DNA of 64,000 nucleotides from a filamentous cyanobacterium ESFC-1 (lineage in GTDB: Bacteria; Cyanobacteriota; Cyanobacteriia; Cyanobacteriales; Spirulinaceae): contig KB904821.1 in assembly GCA_000380225.1 (NCBI GenBank), forward strand, positions 4,309,987-4,373,986, in the 5' to 3' direction. The notes beneath the pieces were generated by a model. It saw only the letters and a program-made list of their open reading frames with translations. It did not search any database and was not told the DNA's origin. The first letter of the stretch is position 1; each line of letters opens with the position of its first letter. Positions 1 to 8,805 of this stretch are shown here, piece by piece. Made by a program: the position numbers and the translations under genes.

Positions 1-641
1 TTGATAGTCCCGATTACTCAAAATTAGACCGCAAAATCAGAAAGGCACAACGCCAGTTAACTCGTCGTCAGAAAGGGTCGCATCGTCGAGAGCGTATTCG
101 TTTGAGGATTGCTAAACTACAAGCCAAGATTCGCGATACCCGTCAAAACTTTCTGCACAAACTATCAACTAAGGTGATTCAAGATAACCAATTGATTGCC
201 TTAGAAGACCTAAATGTGTCGGGAATGGTCAAGAATCGGAAGCTGTCACGGGCAATCTCTCAGGCAGGGTGGCGAGAGTTTCGGACGATGTGCGAAGCGA
301 AAGCTCAAAAATTCAGTCGTGAGTTGCAAGTTATTAGCCGTTGGCAACCGACTTCGCAATATTGCGCGGATTGTGGGTTTAAATGGGGCAAACTCGACCT
401 TTCGGTACGAGAGTTAGTCTGTTTGAATTGTGGTGAAACTATCGACCGGGATAGCAACGCGGCTAAAAACATAAAAAACGGATCAGTAGGGCATACTCAC
501 GACGCTAAATGGGCAGGGAGTGAGTGTAAGACCTCAATTGAGGCTGTTTGCGGTGAACTGTCAACCCATCTAAAGTACGAACAACTTAGGTTGTTTGGCT
601 GCTAGGAATCCCCGTCCCTTTTAGGGCGGGGAGGATGTCAA
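1..641 (+). mobile_element. IS200/IS605-type element, right part only
   Basis: The window opens inside an insertion sequence. It carries the 3' part of a tnpB gene followed by a compact right end. Just after the tnpB stop, bases 609-632 form a hairpin (GAATCCCCG side against GGGCGGGGAG), and the element ends in TGTCAA, with TCAA at 638-641. This is the usual right end of IS200/IS605 elements: a subterminal hairpin, no terminal inverted repeats and no target duplication. The second element at 33006-33585 has the same right-end layout (GAATCCCCG, then CGGGGAG, then TGTCAA), so the two belong to one family. The left end and any tnpA lie outside the window. The exact right boundary is inferred from the TCAA motif. 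Confidence 0.8.
3..605 (+). CDS. tnpB: TnpB-type RNA-guided endonuclease, C-terminal part (partial)
   Basis: The reading frame is open from the left edge, so the true start lies upstream. TnpB is the ancestor-like relative of Cas12. It uses an RNA made from the element's right end to cut DNA next to a short target motif, which helps the element persist. Visible are an arginine/lysine-rich helix, the RuvC-II glutamate in LIALEDLN, the four-cysteine zinc finger (CADCG and CLNCG) and the RuvC-III aspartate in DRDSNAAKNI. The catalytic residues within view are therefore intact. The N-terminal recognition region and RuvC-I cannot be judged. The C-terminal tail after the last motif has the usual length. 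The gene ends a few bases before the right-end hairpin, so the predicted guide RNA would overlap its 3' end. Confidence 0.88.
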   Translation, partial: DSPDYSKLDRKIRKAQRQLTRRQKGSHRRERIRLRIAKLQAKIRDTRQNFLHKLSTKVIQDNQLIALEDLNVSGMVKNRKLSRAISQAGWREFRTMCEAKAQKFSRELQVISRWQPTSQYCADCGFKWGKLDLSVRELVCLNCGETIDRDSNAAKNIKNGSVGHTHDAKWAGSECKTSIEAVCGELSTHLKYEQLRLFGC

Positions 642-748
642 GATCCAAACATGGATGCGGATGAAGTGCGATCGCCAAGAATACACGATCAAACTTAACC
701 GCATTAATAGCTTTTGTCAGCATCCCCTTTAAAAACACTGCTAAAAGT

Positions 749-1600
749 TTAGCGAATAGAGGTAGCAGGCTGATCGCTATGGTCTAGGGAAGCCTCGACA
801 GCTAATTTGGCTTTCACCTGAGAGCCGTGGGTGAAATAGAACAGGCTACCGATAAAGAAGCCACCGCCGATGATGTTGCCGATAGTAACAGGTAGGAAAT
901 CCCAGAACACTATGTCCATGCCGGAGATAGGGGCCCCTAGCGCCTTACCGACGAGGAGGAAAAACATATTCACAACAATGTGTTCCATACCCAGGGCCAC
1001 AAATGCCATAATCGGCCACCAGCAGGCAAGCACCTTACCAGGAACAGATTTGCTGACCATACCAAACATGACTGCCATGCAGACGAGGAAGTTACAGACA
1101 ATACCCCGCACAATGAACAGTATGAAGCCGTTTAGTCCCATCTCTTTGACAGCAACGGACTTGGCCATGGCGATGGCCATGAGCTTTTCACCAACATCGT
1201 TAGGTTCAATGGTACCGGCATTCGTGAGGGAATAACTCATCAGCAGTGCTGCCATCAGACAGCCCAGGAAGTTGCCCGCATAGACCCACATCCAGTTCCT
1301 AAGAGTACGATTCCAGTTGACACGACCAGCAAGCAGGCCAGCACAGAACAAGGCAAAGTTACCTGTTACCAACTCCATGCCAAAGATAACGATAGAAACA
1401 AACCCCCAGGGGAACAAAACCGCACCAAGGAAGGGAATGCCCGATTGAACGGAAATGGTAACCGCTAGGGCTGTGGCGACCCCTAGGGCTAGGCCAGAAT
1501 AAAAACCACGAATCAGTAAGTCTTTGATTTTGAGTCTAGCTTTTGTTTCACTAGCTTTGACAGCAGTAAACATTAAGTCGGCAGGTGCAGTGTAGTCCAC
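749..1600 (-). CDS. Formate/nitrite transporter (FNT) family protein
   Basis: A 283-residue membrane channel of the FocA/NirC family, which moves small monovalent anions such as formate, nitrite or hydrosulfide across the inner membrane. About six hydrophobic segments are visible. Family signatures include the N-terminal PADLM motif, NFLVCMAVMFG in the third-to-fourth helix region and the conserved LGMEHIVVNMF stretch near residue 203. The start is GTG at 1600, chosen because AAGGAGA lies about ten bases upstream. Gene order does not decide the substrate. The neighbour chlD is divergent across a 465-bp gap. In cyanobacteria, FNT proteins are often tied to nitrite uptake, but no nitrate-assimilation gene is next to it here. 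Confidence 0.9.
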   Translation of the reverse strand: MDYTAPADLMFTAVKASETKARLKIKDLLIRGFYSGLALGVATALAVTISVQSGIPFLGAVLFPWGFVSIVIFGMELVTGNFALFCAGLLAGRVNWNRTLRNWMWVYAGNFLGCLMAALLMSYSLTNAGTIEPNDVGEKLMAIAMAKSVAVKEMGLNGFILFIVRGIVCNFLVCMAVMFGMVSKSVPGKVLACWWPIMAFVALGMEHIVVNMFFLLVGKALGAPISGMDIVFWDFLPVTIGNIIGGGFFIGSLFYFTHGSQVKAKLAVEASLDHSDQPATSIR

Positions 1601-2065
1601 TATTGTATTTCTCCTTATTGAGTATTTCCTTTTCAGTACTAATGAAACTTGTGTGTCAGATTTCGATTAGTCGAGAAGGTCTGACGATGCTTTTGCTACG
1701 TTTTATTGCAAACTTTCGTGAATAGTAACGCGCAAAAATTAAGGAAAATGTAGTTCTTGAAACAGTTTGAGACAGTTTATTCTTAAAACGCATCTAAATT
1801 ATGCAAACTATGAATAACATTAGCTTCTTTTTTGTTTAGCAGCAAAAGATACAAAAAATATTCAAGTAATCTGCATGGCTTTGAACAAGCGGTATTGAAG
1901 CGTTTATCAATACTGGTATTGGTATTGAAGGCCGGCATCGAATCGATCAATCCCAAGATATCTGCCCAAAGTCAAAAAACTAGCTTGTTTGATTCTCGCG
2001 GCATTCTAAAATAGGAAGTTGCGTCTCTAATAAATCGCAATCCCTAAGACATCAAACCTTTAAGA
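1601..2065. promoter_or_regulatory. Divergent intergenic region between FNT gene and chlD
   Basis: This 465-bp AT-rich stretch separates two divergently transcribed genes and must hold both promoters. I saw no clear NtcA box (GTA-N8-TAC). There is a short direct repeat (GAAACAGTTT/GAGACAGTTT near 1757-1777) and a run of GGTATT units near 1914-1927. A 60-codon open frame at 1832-2014 has no recognisable product or ribosome binding site, and I do not call it a gene. Confidence 0.4.
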
Positions 2066-4078
2066 ATGCCCACGTTAAGCCAACCTGCAAACCTAACCTT
2101 TCCCCTGACTGCCGTTGTCGGTCAAGAAGCGATTAAACTAGCCTTGCTGCTAGTTGCCGTCGATCCCGGCTTGGGAGGAGTCGCGATCGCGGGACGGAGA
2201 GGAACCGCCAAATCCGTGATGGCCCGCGCCATTCACGCCCTCTTACCCCCCATCGAAATCGTCAAAGATTCCTACTGCAACGAATCCCCCGCAGAAGCCG
2301 CAGCGAGACTCGGCGTAGAACCCGAAAGCCTCGAAACCGAGATTGTTCGCGCCCCCTTTGTACAAATCCCCCTCAACGCCACCGAAGACCGTTTAGTGGG
2401 GTCGGTGGATGTAGAAAAATCGGTACAGCAAGGAGAACCCGTATTTCAACCGGGACTGTTAGCCCAAGCCCATCGCGGCGTTTTGTATATCGATGAAATC
2501 AACCTCCTCGACGACCAAATCGCCAACCAACTCCTTTCCGTCCTTACCGATGGTCGCAACCGGGTCGAACGAGAAGGCATCAGCATCGAACATCCCTGTA
2601 AACCCTTGCTGATTGCCACCTACAACCCCGAAGAAGGGCCGCTGCGAGAACACTTGTTAGACCGCATTGCCATTACCCTCTCTGCCGACGGCGTACTGGC
2701 CTTAGATCAACGAGTAGCCGCAGTAGAACAGGCGATCGCGTACACCACCTCCCCCCAAAACTTCATCGAACAATACGACGGCGACAGCGACAGCATCAAA
2801 ACCGATATCCTGCTGGCGCGAGAATACCTCAAAGAAGTTACCATCAGCGAAGATCAAATCCTTTACCTGGTCGAAGAAGCCGTCAGGGGCGTAGTCCAAG
2901 GACATCGCGCCGAACTCTATGCCTTGCGTGTAGCCAAAGCCGCCGCCGCTTTAGATGGTCGCGAACAGGTCAACCCAGACGACTTGCGTCGGGCGGTGGA
3001 ATTAACGATTATTCCCCGTTCTACCGTCGTCCAAGAACCGCCCCCCGACGAACAAGAACCCCCACCGCCACCACCGCCGCCTCAAGACGAACAACCCCAA
3101 GACGAAGACGAACCCGACCAAAACGAGGAAGAAGAACCAGAAGAGCAAGAAGAAGAACCGGAACAAGAACAAGAACCCCCCAGCGTCCCCGAAGAATTTG
3201 TATTCGACTCCGAAGGGGTGATTCTCGACCCTAGTGTCTTGTATTTCGCGCAAACAGCACAAAAGCAGGGAAATTCCGGCAGTCGTAGCATTATTTTCTC
3301 TGACGATCGCGGTCGCTATGTTAAACCGATGTTACCAAAAGGGAAAGTGCGTCGCGTGGCGGTAGATGCGACTCTCCGGGCTGCGGCCCCTTACCAAAAA
3401 TCCCGCCGGGAACGCTATCCCAATCGCAAGGTGATTGTCGAACAAAGCGACCTCCGGGCGAAACGCATGGCCCGCAAAGCCGGGGCGTTGATTGTCTTTG
3501 TGGTGGATGCTTCGGGGTCGATGGCGTTGAATCGGATGCAGTCAGCGAAAGGGGCGGTGATGCGCCTTCTGACGGAAGCTTACGAAAACCGCGACGAAGT
3601 AGCCTTAATTCCCTTCCGAGGAGAACAAGCGGACGTTTTACTGCCTCCCACTCGTTCGATTTCCATGGCCCGCAATCGCTTGGAACGACTGCCCTGTGGC
3701 GGTGGGTCGCCGTTGGCCCACGGTTTGACCCAGGCGGTTCATGTGGGGATGAATGCCCAGATGTCCGGGGATATTGGTCAAGTGGTGATTGTGGCGATTA
3801 CCGATGGTCGCGGTAATATTCCCTTGGCGCGATCGCTCGGTGAACCCCTACCCGAAGGGGAAAAACCGGATATTAAAGGGGAATTGATTGATATTGCGGC
3901 GAAAGTACGGACAACGGGCTTTAAGCTACTGATTATCGACACCGAACGTAAGTTTGTATCTACTGGCTTCGGCAAGGAGTTGGCTAAACAAGCCGGGGGG
4001 CAATATTATCAACTGCCCAAAGCGACCGACACCGCGATCGCAGCGATGACCAAAGACGCGATCGCATCGGTGAAATAG
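2066..4078 (+). CDS. chlD: Magnesium chelatase subunit D
   Basis: ChlD is the D subunit of magnesium protoporphyrin chelatase. With ChlI it forms the AAA+ motor that drives ChlH to insert Mg2+ into protoporphyrin IX, the first step committed to chlorophyll. The 670 residues show three parts. An N-terminal AAA+ domain carries a P-loop-like GRRGTAKS (43-50) and a sensor-rich core. A linker at about 322-378 is made almost entirely of proline, glutamate and aspartate. A C-terminal von Willebrand A integrin-I domain carries the MIDAS motif DASGSM (481-486). Length and order match the family. Transcription is away from the FNT gene. A three-copy 44-bp tandem repeat begins at its stop codon. Confidence 0.97.
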   Translation: MPTLSQPANLTFPLTAVVGQEAIKLALLLVAVDPGLGGVAIAGRRGTAKSVMARAIHALLPPIEIVKDSYCNESPAEAAARLGVEPESLETEIVRAPFVQIPLNATEDRLVGSVDVEKSVQQGEPVFQPGLLAQAHRGVLYIDEINLLDDQIANQLLSVLTDGRNRVEREGISIEHPCKPLLIATYNPEEGPLREHLLDRIAITLSADGVLALDQRVAAVEQAIAYTTSPQNFIEQYDGDSDSIKTDILLAREYLKEVTISEDQILYLVEEAVRGVVQGHRAELYALRVAKAAAALDGREQVNPDDLRRAVELTIIPRSTVVQEPPPDEQEPPPPPPPPQDEQPQDEDEPDQNEEEEPEEQEEEPEQEQEPPSVPEEFVFDSEGVILDPSVLYFAQTAQKQGNSGSRSIIFSDDRGRYVKPMLPKGKVRRVAVDATLRAAAPYQKSRRERYPNRKVIVEQSDLRAKRMARKAGALIVFVVDASGSMALNRMQSAKGAVMRLLTEAYENRDEVALIPFRGEQADVLLPPTRSISMARNRLERLPCGGGSPLAHGLTQAVHVGMNAQMSGDIGQVVIVAITDGRGNIPLARSLGEPLPEGEKPDIKGELIDIAAKVRTTGFKLLIIDTERKFVSTGFGKELAKQAGGQYYQLPKATDTAIAAMTKDAIASVK

Positions 4079-4208
4079 TCATTGGTCATTGGTCTTTTGT
4101 CCTTGGTAAGGGCATCAGATCGTCATTGGTCATTGGTCTTTTGTCCTTGGTAAGGGCATCAGATCGTCATTGGTCATTGGTCTTTTGTCCTTGGTAAGGG
4201 CATCAGAT
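4078..4208. repeat. 44-bp tandem repeat, three copies
   Basis: Directly after the chlD stop, a 44-bp unit (beginning TCATTGGTCATTGG and ending GGCATCAGATCG) is repeated three times head to tail with essentially no divergence. Only the last base pair or two of the third copy differ. Each unit contains the TCATTGGTCATTGG motif, related to short repeats seen elsewhere in the window (for example 12300-12330). No coding potential was seen. The near-identity suggests a recent expansion. Confidence 0.9.
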
Positions 4209-4246
4209 CAATGATCAATTATCAATTACCAATTAGGGGATTTTGC

Positions 4247-4330
4247 TAACAACCAATAACCAATAACCAATAACCAACAACCAATAACCAATAACCAACA
4301 ACCAACAACCAACAACCAATAACCAACCAA
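4247..4330 (+). repeat. AACCAAY heptamer array in front of thrB
   Basis: About 80 bp made of seven-base units AACCAAT and AACCAAC, ending one base before the thrB ATG at 4332. The sense strand of thrB carries the A/C-rich form. There is no Shine-Dalgarno-like sequence between array and ATG. Similar arrays end at the starts of recG (23502-23696) and the carotenoid oxygenase (36321-36370, minus strand), again with the A/C-rich form on the mRNA sense strand. Confidence 0.9.
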
Positions 4331-4331
4331 A

Positions 4332-5243
4332 ATGCCTGATTCTGTTACCGTTACCGTCCCTGCTACCACCGCCAACTTAGGCGCAGGTTTTGATTGTATT
4401 GGCGCAGCCCTTACCCTGTATAACCGCTTTCATTTCCAAGCCGCCGACACGACTAAAATTAATGTCGTGGGGACAGAAGCCGCAGGAGTGAGTGTGGGGG
4501 AAGATAACTTACTTTATCAGGCATTTGTGCGGTTTTACGAGCAGATTCAGCAGAAAACACCCCCCGTTCACGTTGAAATTGAACTCGGTGTTCCCTTGTC
4601 TCGCGGCTTGGGAAGTTCGGCAACTGCGATTATTGGCGGTTTTGTGGGGGCGAATGAAATGGCGGGAAAACCCCTATCTGATGCAGAGGTTTTAGACCTC
4701 GCGATCGCCCTCGAAGGCCATCCCGATAACGTGGTTCCCGCCTTTCTCGGCAATTGCCAGCTTTCCGTCAAGACAGACTCTCAATGGCACTTCTGCCCCA
4801 TTCCTTGGGCGGAAAATGTCGTTCCGGCGATCGCGATTCCCGACTTTGAACTGTCTACCGAAGCGGCTAGGGCGGTTCTTCCTTCGCAAATCGATCGGGG
4901 GGATGCGATCTTCAATATTTCCCGTTTGGGGCTGTTATTGCGGGGTTTAGAAACCGCCAACCCCGACTGGCTAACCGCCGCCCTCGATGACAAAATCCAT
5001 CAACCCTATCGCCAAAAATTGATTCAGGGATACGAAGCTGTCCAAACTGCCGCTAAAGCCGCAGGAGCTTACGGTTTAGTCATTAGTGGGGCAGGCCCCA
5101 CTCTCCTGGCTTTAAGCGCCCCAGAACAGGCAGAAACGGTGGCTCAAGCCATGACGAAGGCTTGGGGAACCGTTGATGTGGTTGCCCAAGCCCAAGTCCT
5201 CGCGATCGCGCCCCAGGGAGTGGAAGTGCGCTTAGGTTGCTAG
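4332..5243 (+). CDS. thrB: Homoserine kinase
   Basis: ThrB phosphorylates L-homoserine with ATP to O-phosphohomoserine, the branch point towards threonine. The 303-residue protein is a GHMP-family kinase. Its N-terminus VPATTANLGAGFD is the family's motif 1, the ATP-binding loop GLGSSATA lies near residues 92-99, and the C-terminal motif 3 reads SGAGPTLLAL. Length is normal. The ATG at 4332 abuts a heptamer repeat array, with no visible ribosome binding site. No thrC or hom gene is adjacent. The 3' end overlaps by 12 bp a possible 31-codon gene on the opposite strand. Confidence 0.96.
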   Translation: MPDSVTVTVPATTANLGAGFDCIGAALTLYNRFHFQAADTTKINVVGTEAAGVSVGEDNLLYQAFVRFYEQIQQKTPPVHVEIELGVPLSRGLGSSATAIIGGFVGANEMAGKPLSDAEVLDLAIALEGHPDNVVPAFLGNCQLSVKTDSQWHFCPIPWAENVVPAIAIPDFELSTEAARAVLPSQIDRGDAIFNISRLGLLLRGLETANPDWLTAALDDKIHQPYRQKLIQGYEAVQTAAKAAGAYGLVISGAGPTLLALSAPEQAETVAQAMTKAWGTVDVVAQAQVLAIAPQGVEVRLGC

Positions 5244-5327
5244 GGCGATCGCCAGAACATAACCGATAATTAAAGCAGAAACAACCAATTGAGCCGTTGT
5301 GAGTAACCAAAATCGCAGGATTTTCAT
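5232..5327 (-). CDS. Possible 31-residue single-span membrane peptide
   Basis: A short open frame (ATG at 5327, TAA at 5234-5232) encodes about 31 residues. It has a basic start (MKILRFW) followed by one continuous hydrophobic stretch through LVVSALIIGYVLAIALA. This is the size and layout of small photosynthetic or respiratory membrane subunits, but I could not match it to PetL, PetM, PetN, PsbX, PsbY, PsaM, Ycf12 or NdhP-Q. It converges on thrB and overlaps its last 12 bases. No clear Shine-Dalgarno sequence precedes it. The call rests on composition alone and could be chance. Confidence 0.33.
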   Translation of the reverse strand: MKILRFWLLTTAQLVVSALIIGYVLAIALAT

Positions 5328-6207
5328 AAAATTTGGCACACTGCCATAAACAACAGAGTTTTCTCAACAGCCCCTCGATTTCCGGGTCAGATTATGACAC
5401 CATCGCGCCTTTAACTTGGGGGCATGAACTCCCAAATTACAAGATTTAGAGCCGTTTGGCATTCTCAAAATCTAAAAATAGTTTTAATTTATTTTTTCTG
5501 AGGCGGCTAACCCCCATTGAGAATAGCATTTTGATTGCCGAAATTATGCTTTTTCATCTCAAAAAAAGCAGCCATAATTCGCAAAAAACTCCTCTCTATT
5601 CCTCAAAAGCACTTAAAAAATCGTAAACAATTAACTTATGTTTATTTTGGAAAATTCTTAAGTTTCTCAGCCAAACTCAAATAAACTCAATCTAAAAAAA
5701 TACCAATTCACTGCTTAATGTATCAAAATTTGTCAGTGATTCATAACCGTTCATTTGAGGTCATCGAACCCTCAACGGTTCTGCTTCGTTTTTTTGACCG
5801 TATTTTGAAAATGAGTGTATCAATAAACACATAATTCTACGAGATATTACGATTCACTTTTTTTCCCCCTGAAGCGCGATCGCGCCCGAAAATAAGCTTA
5901 CTGAGATGACATCGGTTCATCTCTGACTCGATGAGCTTGGGACATCTCTATACATTAATCTATTCGAGACTACCTAAAATCCTTCCGAAAAAATAAAAAG
6001 TGAACTTAACTTTACATTCAAACTAATAAAGATTGTTGCCACAATCGTAGTGTTTTTGTCGGATTATCTCGATCCCCATTATTTTTAATATTTGCTTATT
6101 TTGTCGCGAACAACTATAATGATAAGCTAATTTACATCGCTTTACTTTAATAAATACCGCTTATTCTTTCTTTAAAAATATTAATATCACTGATTTGAGC
6201 TTTTTAG
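5328..6207. other. 880-bp AT-rich gap with one hairpin
   Basis: No protein-coding frame of credible length was found. The region is AT-rich, with several T-runs and poly-A tracts. The only clear structure is the hairpin at 5745-5780, listed separately. The part nearest the downstream kinase gene (about 5990-6205) is very AT-rich and probably holds its promoter. No ribosome binding site stands out before the ATG at 6208. Confidence 0.5.
5745..5796 (+). terminator. Hairpin followed by T-run (candidate terminator or sRNA 3' end)
   Basis: AACCGTT (5745-5751) pairs with AACGGTT (5774-5780). Inside it, TTGAGG pairs with CCTCAA after a three-base bulge. A run of seven T begins about eight bases after the stem. 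No gene lies immediately upstream on the plus strand other than thrB, 500 bp away, so if functional it may end a small RNA from this gap. Confidence 0.4.
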
Positions 6208-7737
6208 ATGATGACCATCAACTGCACCGAGTCCCTCAAAGTTGCCAGCTTTTCTTGTTCCCTCCCTCCCGTCTTCACCAAATCCACCTTTAACAAAATC
6301 TACCTCTATCTGCTGCCCATCCTGGTGTTTTTCGACCACTGCGACCTCGAACGCATTACCAACCTGCGCGAAGTTAGCACCGCCGTTATCAACATCAGTG
6401 GCCGTCAGCGCACCCTCTGCCAAAAAGTCGCCCTCTACGCCCTCCAACTTGCCCACAGTTCTCACAATCCGCGATCGCAAAAAATCCGCCAAAACCTCCT
6501 AAACACCGTCGCCTTAATGGAAACCGCCCACAACGGCTTAGTTTACGGCGACCCCGACCTCAAACTTCCCGGTTATCCCTCGGCAGAAGTCAAAGCCCTG
6601 TATTACAACCCCCCCGTTAACCTCAATCAACAAGTCCGCAACTTTATCAAAGCCGCCCGCATCTTTGCCGATATTGCCCACCCCACCGCCGACAACCCCC
6701 ATCTCGAACACCTCCTCAACGCCGCCGACGGTGAATTACTCGCAGGCTTCGACTCCGTAGTTAGTCAGTACCAACAAGAAAAAGAAAGCCAAGAACTCAT
6801 CATCGACTTACAACAAGCCTTTCTTTATCAACAAAGCTGTACCGCCACCGCCGCCGCCCAAGCCCAAGCCCAACAACTCCAAGACACCATCGCCGAACTG
6901 CAAAACACCCAACTGCAACTATGCCAAGTGGAAAAAATGTCAAGCTTAGGTCAACTGGTCGCCGGAGTAGCCCACGAAATCAACAATCCCCTCAACTTTA
7001 TTAGCGGTAATCTCAACTACGCCTGTAGCTACGTCAACGACCTACTCGGAATGATCCAAAGCTACGAAAAACACTATCCCCAACCCGTCCCCGAAATCAC
7101 CGCCGAAGCCGAAAGGATTGAACTCGACTTTATTCGAGAAGACTTACCCCAGTTAATTGGGTCAATGAAACTCGGAACCCAACGCATCCAACAAATTGTC
7201 CTCAGCCTGCGTAGTTTTTCCCGCCTCGACGAAGCCGAAGCCAAACCCGTATATCTGCGAGAAGGGATAGACAGCACCCTCTTAATTCTGCAACATCGCC
7301 TCAAGCCCAAACATAGCCCGGTCGAAATCGAAGTGATCAAAGAGTACGACATTCCCCGTAAAGTTGAATGTTACCCCGGCCAACTCAATCAAGTCTTTAT
7401 GAACATTCTGGTTAATGCCATTGATGCCCTCGAAGAATTTGGAGTCGGCCAAAAAGCCAAGCCCCAAAAACCCCAAATCCGCATTCGTACCGAAATCGAA
7501 GACGACCGCTACATCATCGTTCGCATTCGGGATAATGGCCCCGGTATCCCTGAAAAAGCGCGGCAAAATCTCTTTGACCCCTTCTTTACCACCAAACCTG
7601 TTGGCAAAGGAACGGGCTTAGGTTTATCCATCAGCTATCAAATCGTCGTCGAACGTCACCAAGGGACGCTACAGTGTCATTCTGTCCCCGATGAAAGCAC
7701 AGAGTTTATTATTCGCATTCCCCTACATCACGATTAA
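6208..7737 (+). CDS. Sensor histidine kinase with PilJ-type N-terminal domain
   Basis: A 509-residue orphan histidine kinase. The N-terminal 230 residues contain the [12 protein letters not shown] segment typical of the type IV pili methyl-accepting (PilJ-like) sensory domain. A coiled segment (about 205-245) leads to a dimerisation domain with EKMSSLGQL and HEINNP, phosphoacceptor histidine near 256. The ATPase domain is complete: N box [11 protein letters not shown]1 RDNGPGIP near 439-446 and G2 GKGTGLGLS near 465. A hydrophobic segment at about 31-41 ([11 protein letters not shown]) is too short for a confident membrane span. The kinase core is a close paralogue of the one at 19131-21350. 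No response regulator is adjacent. The stop overlaps the convergent aldolase gene by four bases. Confidence 0.88.
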   Translation: MMTINCTESLKVASFSCSLPPVFTKSTFNKIYLYLLPILVFFDHCDLERITNLREVSTAVINISGRQRTLCQKVALYALQLAHSSHNPRSQKIRQNLLNTVALMETAHNGLVYGDPDLKLPGYPSAEVKALYYNPPVNLNQQVRNFIKAARIFADIAHPTADNPHLEHLLNAADGELLAGFDSVVSQYQQEKESQELIIDLQQAFLYQQSCTATAAAQAQAQQLQDTIAELQNTQLQLCQVEKMSSLGQLVAGVAHEINNPLNFISGNLNYACSYVNDLLGMIQSYEKHYPQPVPEITAEAERIELDFIREDLPQLIGSMKLGTQRIQQIVLSLRSFSRLDEAEAKPVYLREGIDSTLLILQHRLKPKHSPVEIEVIKEYDIPRKVECYPGQLNQVFMNILVNAIDALEEFGVGQKAKPQKPQIRIRTEIEDDRYIIVRIRDNGPGIPEKARQNLFDPFFTTKPVGKGTGLGLSISYQIVVERHQGTLQCHSVPDESTEFIIRIPLHHD

Positions 7738-8351
7738 TGGCTTTGGGTTTCGTCTTCAAAAAAAGCCATCAAAACCATTCCAGCTTCATCTAAATCGCGG
7801 CCAAACGCGATAATTCCTTCGTCGTGGCCGCTCATTACCAAAATTTTCGGGGAAGTGGTGATATCTTGGCAAATCCGGCTAATCTCGCGAGCCATTTCTG
7901 GCGTACCATAAGCACAATCGCGGGATGTAGTGGGTACTTTGTCCATGAGACGCTCCCAGAGTGGGCGGTGATGGACGTGAACCACAGCATTGATCTGGGG
8001 ATTCGCTTGATAAGCTGCGGCGTGGGTGAGGGATTCTGAGGAGGCTTTAATCGCTCCTTGGCAAGTTAGAGCGTTGCGATCGAGGTCAAAGTCAGTCACC
8101 GTGACATAATGAGCCGGAGTAAGCTTTGGCAGTCCTCCGGTTTGGGTTCCCGACACAATGAACTGCTGGGGGTTGGTGTCGCGAATGCTGATGTTACCAA
8201 AGCCAATACCGTTGTCATAAACGCCGATGAGGCCGAGTTGATACAGTTTATCTCGCCAATGATTGAGGTGAGTCAGGTAATCTGCTACAGGGGGTGGGGC
8301 TTTTTGCCAATCACAGGTGTATTTAATATAACCTTCGTCGATGGTGGTCAT
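7734..8351 (-). CDS. Class II aldolase/adducin-family protein
   Basis: About 205 residues with the class II aldolase/adducin fold, zinc-dependent enzymes that cleave or dehydrate sugar phosphates (fuculose-phosphate aldolase, MtnB and relatives). The zinc-site sequence VVHVHHRPLW and the active-site region FGNISIRD are visible. A further histidine sits in MSGHDEG. The substrate cannot be deduced. I place the start at 8351 (MTTIDEGYIKY). The frame stays open 11 codons further, but those codons lie inside a dispersed repeat, and the repeat motif CTGATAACTGAA directly abuts this ATG. No methionine-salvage genes lie nearby. The gene converges on the histidine kinase, with stops overlapping by four bases. 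Confidence 0.8.
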   Translation of the reverse strand: MTTIDEGYIKYTCDWQKAPPPVADYLTHLNHWRDKLYQLGLIGVYDNGIGFGNISIRDTNPQQFIVSGTQTGGLPKLTPAHYVTVTDFDLDRNALTCQGAIKASSESLTHAAAYQANPQINAVVHVHHRPLWERLMDKVPTTSRDCAYGTPEMAREISRICQDITTSPKILVMSGHDEGIIAFGRDLDEAGMVLMAFFEDETQSH

Positions 8352-8528
8352 TTCAGTTATCAGCTTATAAGGGGCAGTGGGCAATCGGCAATCGGCAATC
8401 GGGGGGGAGGTGGGATTTTACCCCAGAAAGGGAGTCAGAAACTTTGGCCTAGATGGCAGATTCTCTAAAAAGGCTAAACGCCAGAATATATCTGGGTTTC
8501 GGTTTCTCAAAAAGCGAATTTAAGTTTC
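8352..8528 (+). repeat. Dispersed repeat R1, copy A
   Basis: About 177 bp. It begins with TTCAGTTATCAGC, then AAGGGGCAGTGGGCAATCGG, a G-run, a GTCAGAAACTTTGGCC block and a far end of TCAAAAAGCGAATTTAAGTT. The same order occurs at 18974-19127 and 36447-36648 (reverse orientation), in shortened form at 52306-52420, and its first part at 23376-23460. The remaining sequence to 8805 is the AT-rich promoter region of the Rieske gene. No coding frame was seen. Confidence 0.82.
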
Positions 8529-8805
8529 ACCGAGAGTTATCAGTGGCTACCGCAGCCAAGTCGGTAGCTTGAAATTAGGAAGATTTTTCTTTTCAACTCG
8601 ATGAAAAGGGAGGTTTGTTACCCATAATTCTCGATCGTGGCAATTCTAGATTGAATCTGTAGTTTTTGATTGTATCGCTTTTTCTGGGGTCAATTGCTTT
8701 TGTACCCGTCGCGATCGCGCCGATTCCCTTGCTATTTCTGTATATTTGTGCTAGTTAAACTAGAGCGAAATTGAACTCAAACACCTTTTCAGAAGCGGTT
8801 TTAAG

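Noticed and set aside
1832-2014. 60-codon plus-strand open frame between the FNT gene and chlD
   Set aside because: No ribosome binding site, no recognisable product, AT-rich composition of a promoter gap.
3002-3291. Minus-strand frames opposite the chlD proline/acid linker
   Set aside because: Phe/Trp- and Ser/Gly-rich products are shadows of the biased ChlD linker codons.
3710-3990. Frequent GCGATCGC octamers as a local signal
   Set aside because: This is the genome-wide HIP1 sequence of cyanobacteria, spread over the entire window inside and outside genes.
4247-4330. CRISPR-like array
   Set aside because: Units are seven bases with no spacers; the 44-bp repeat upstream is also spacer-free.
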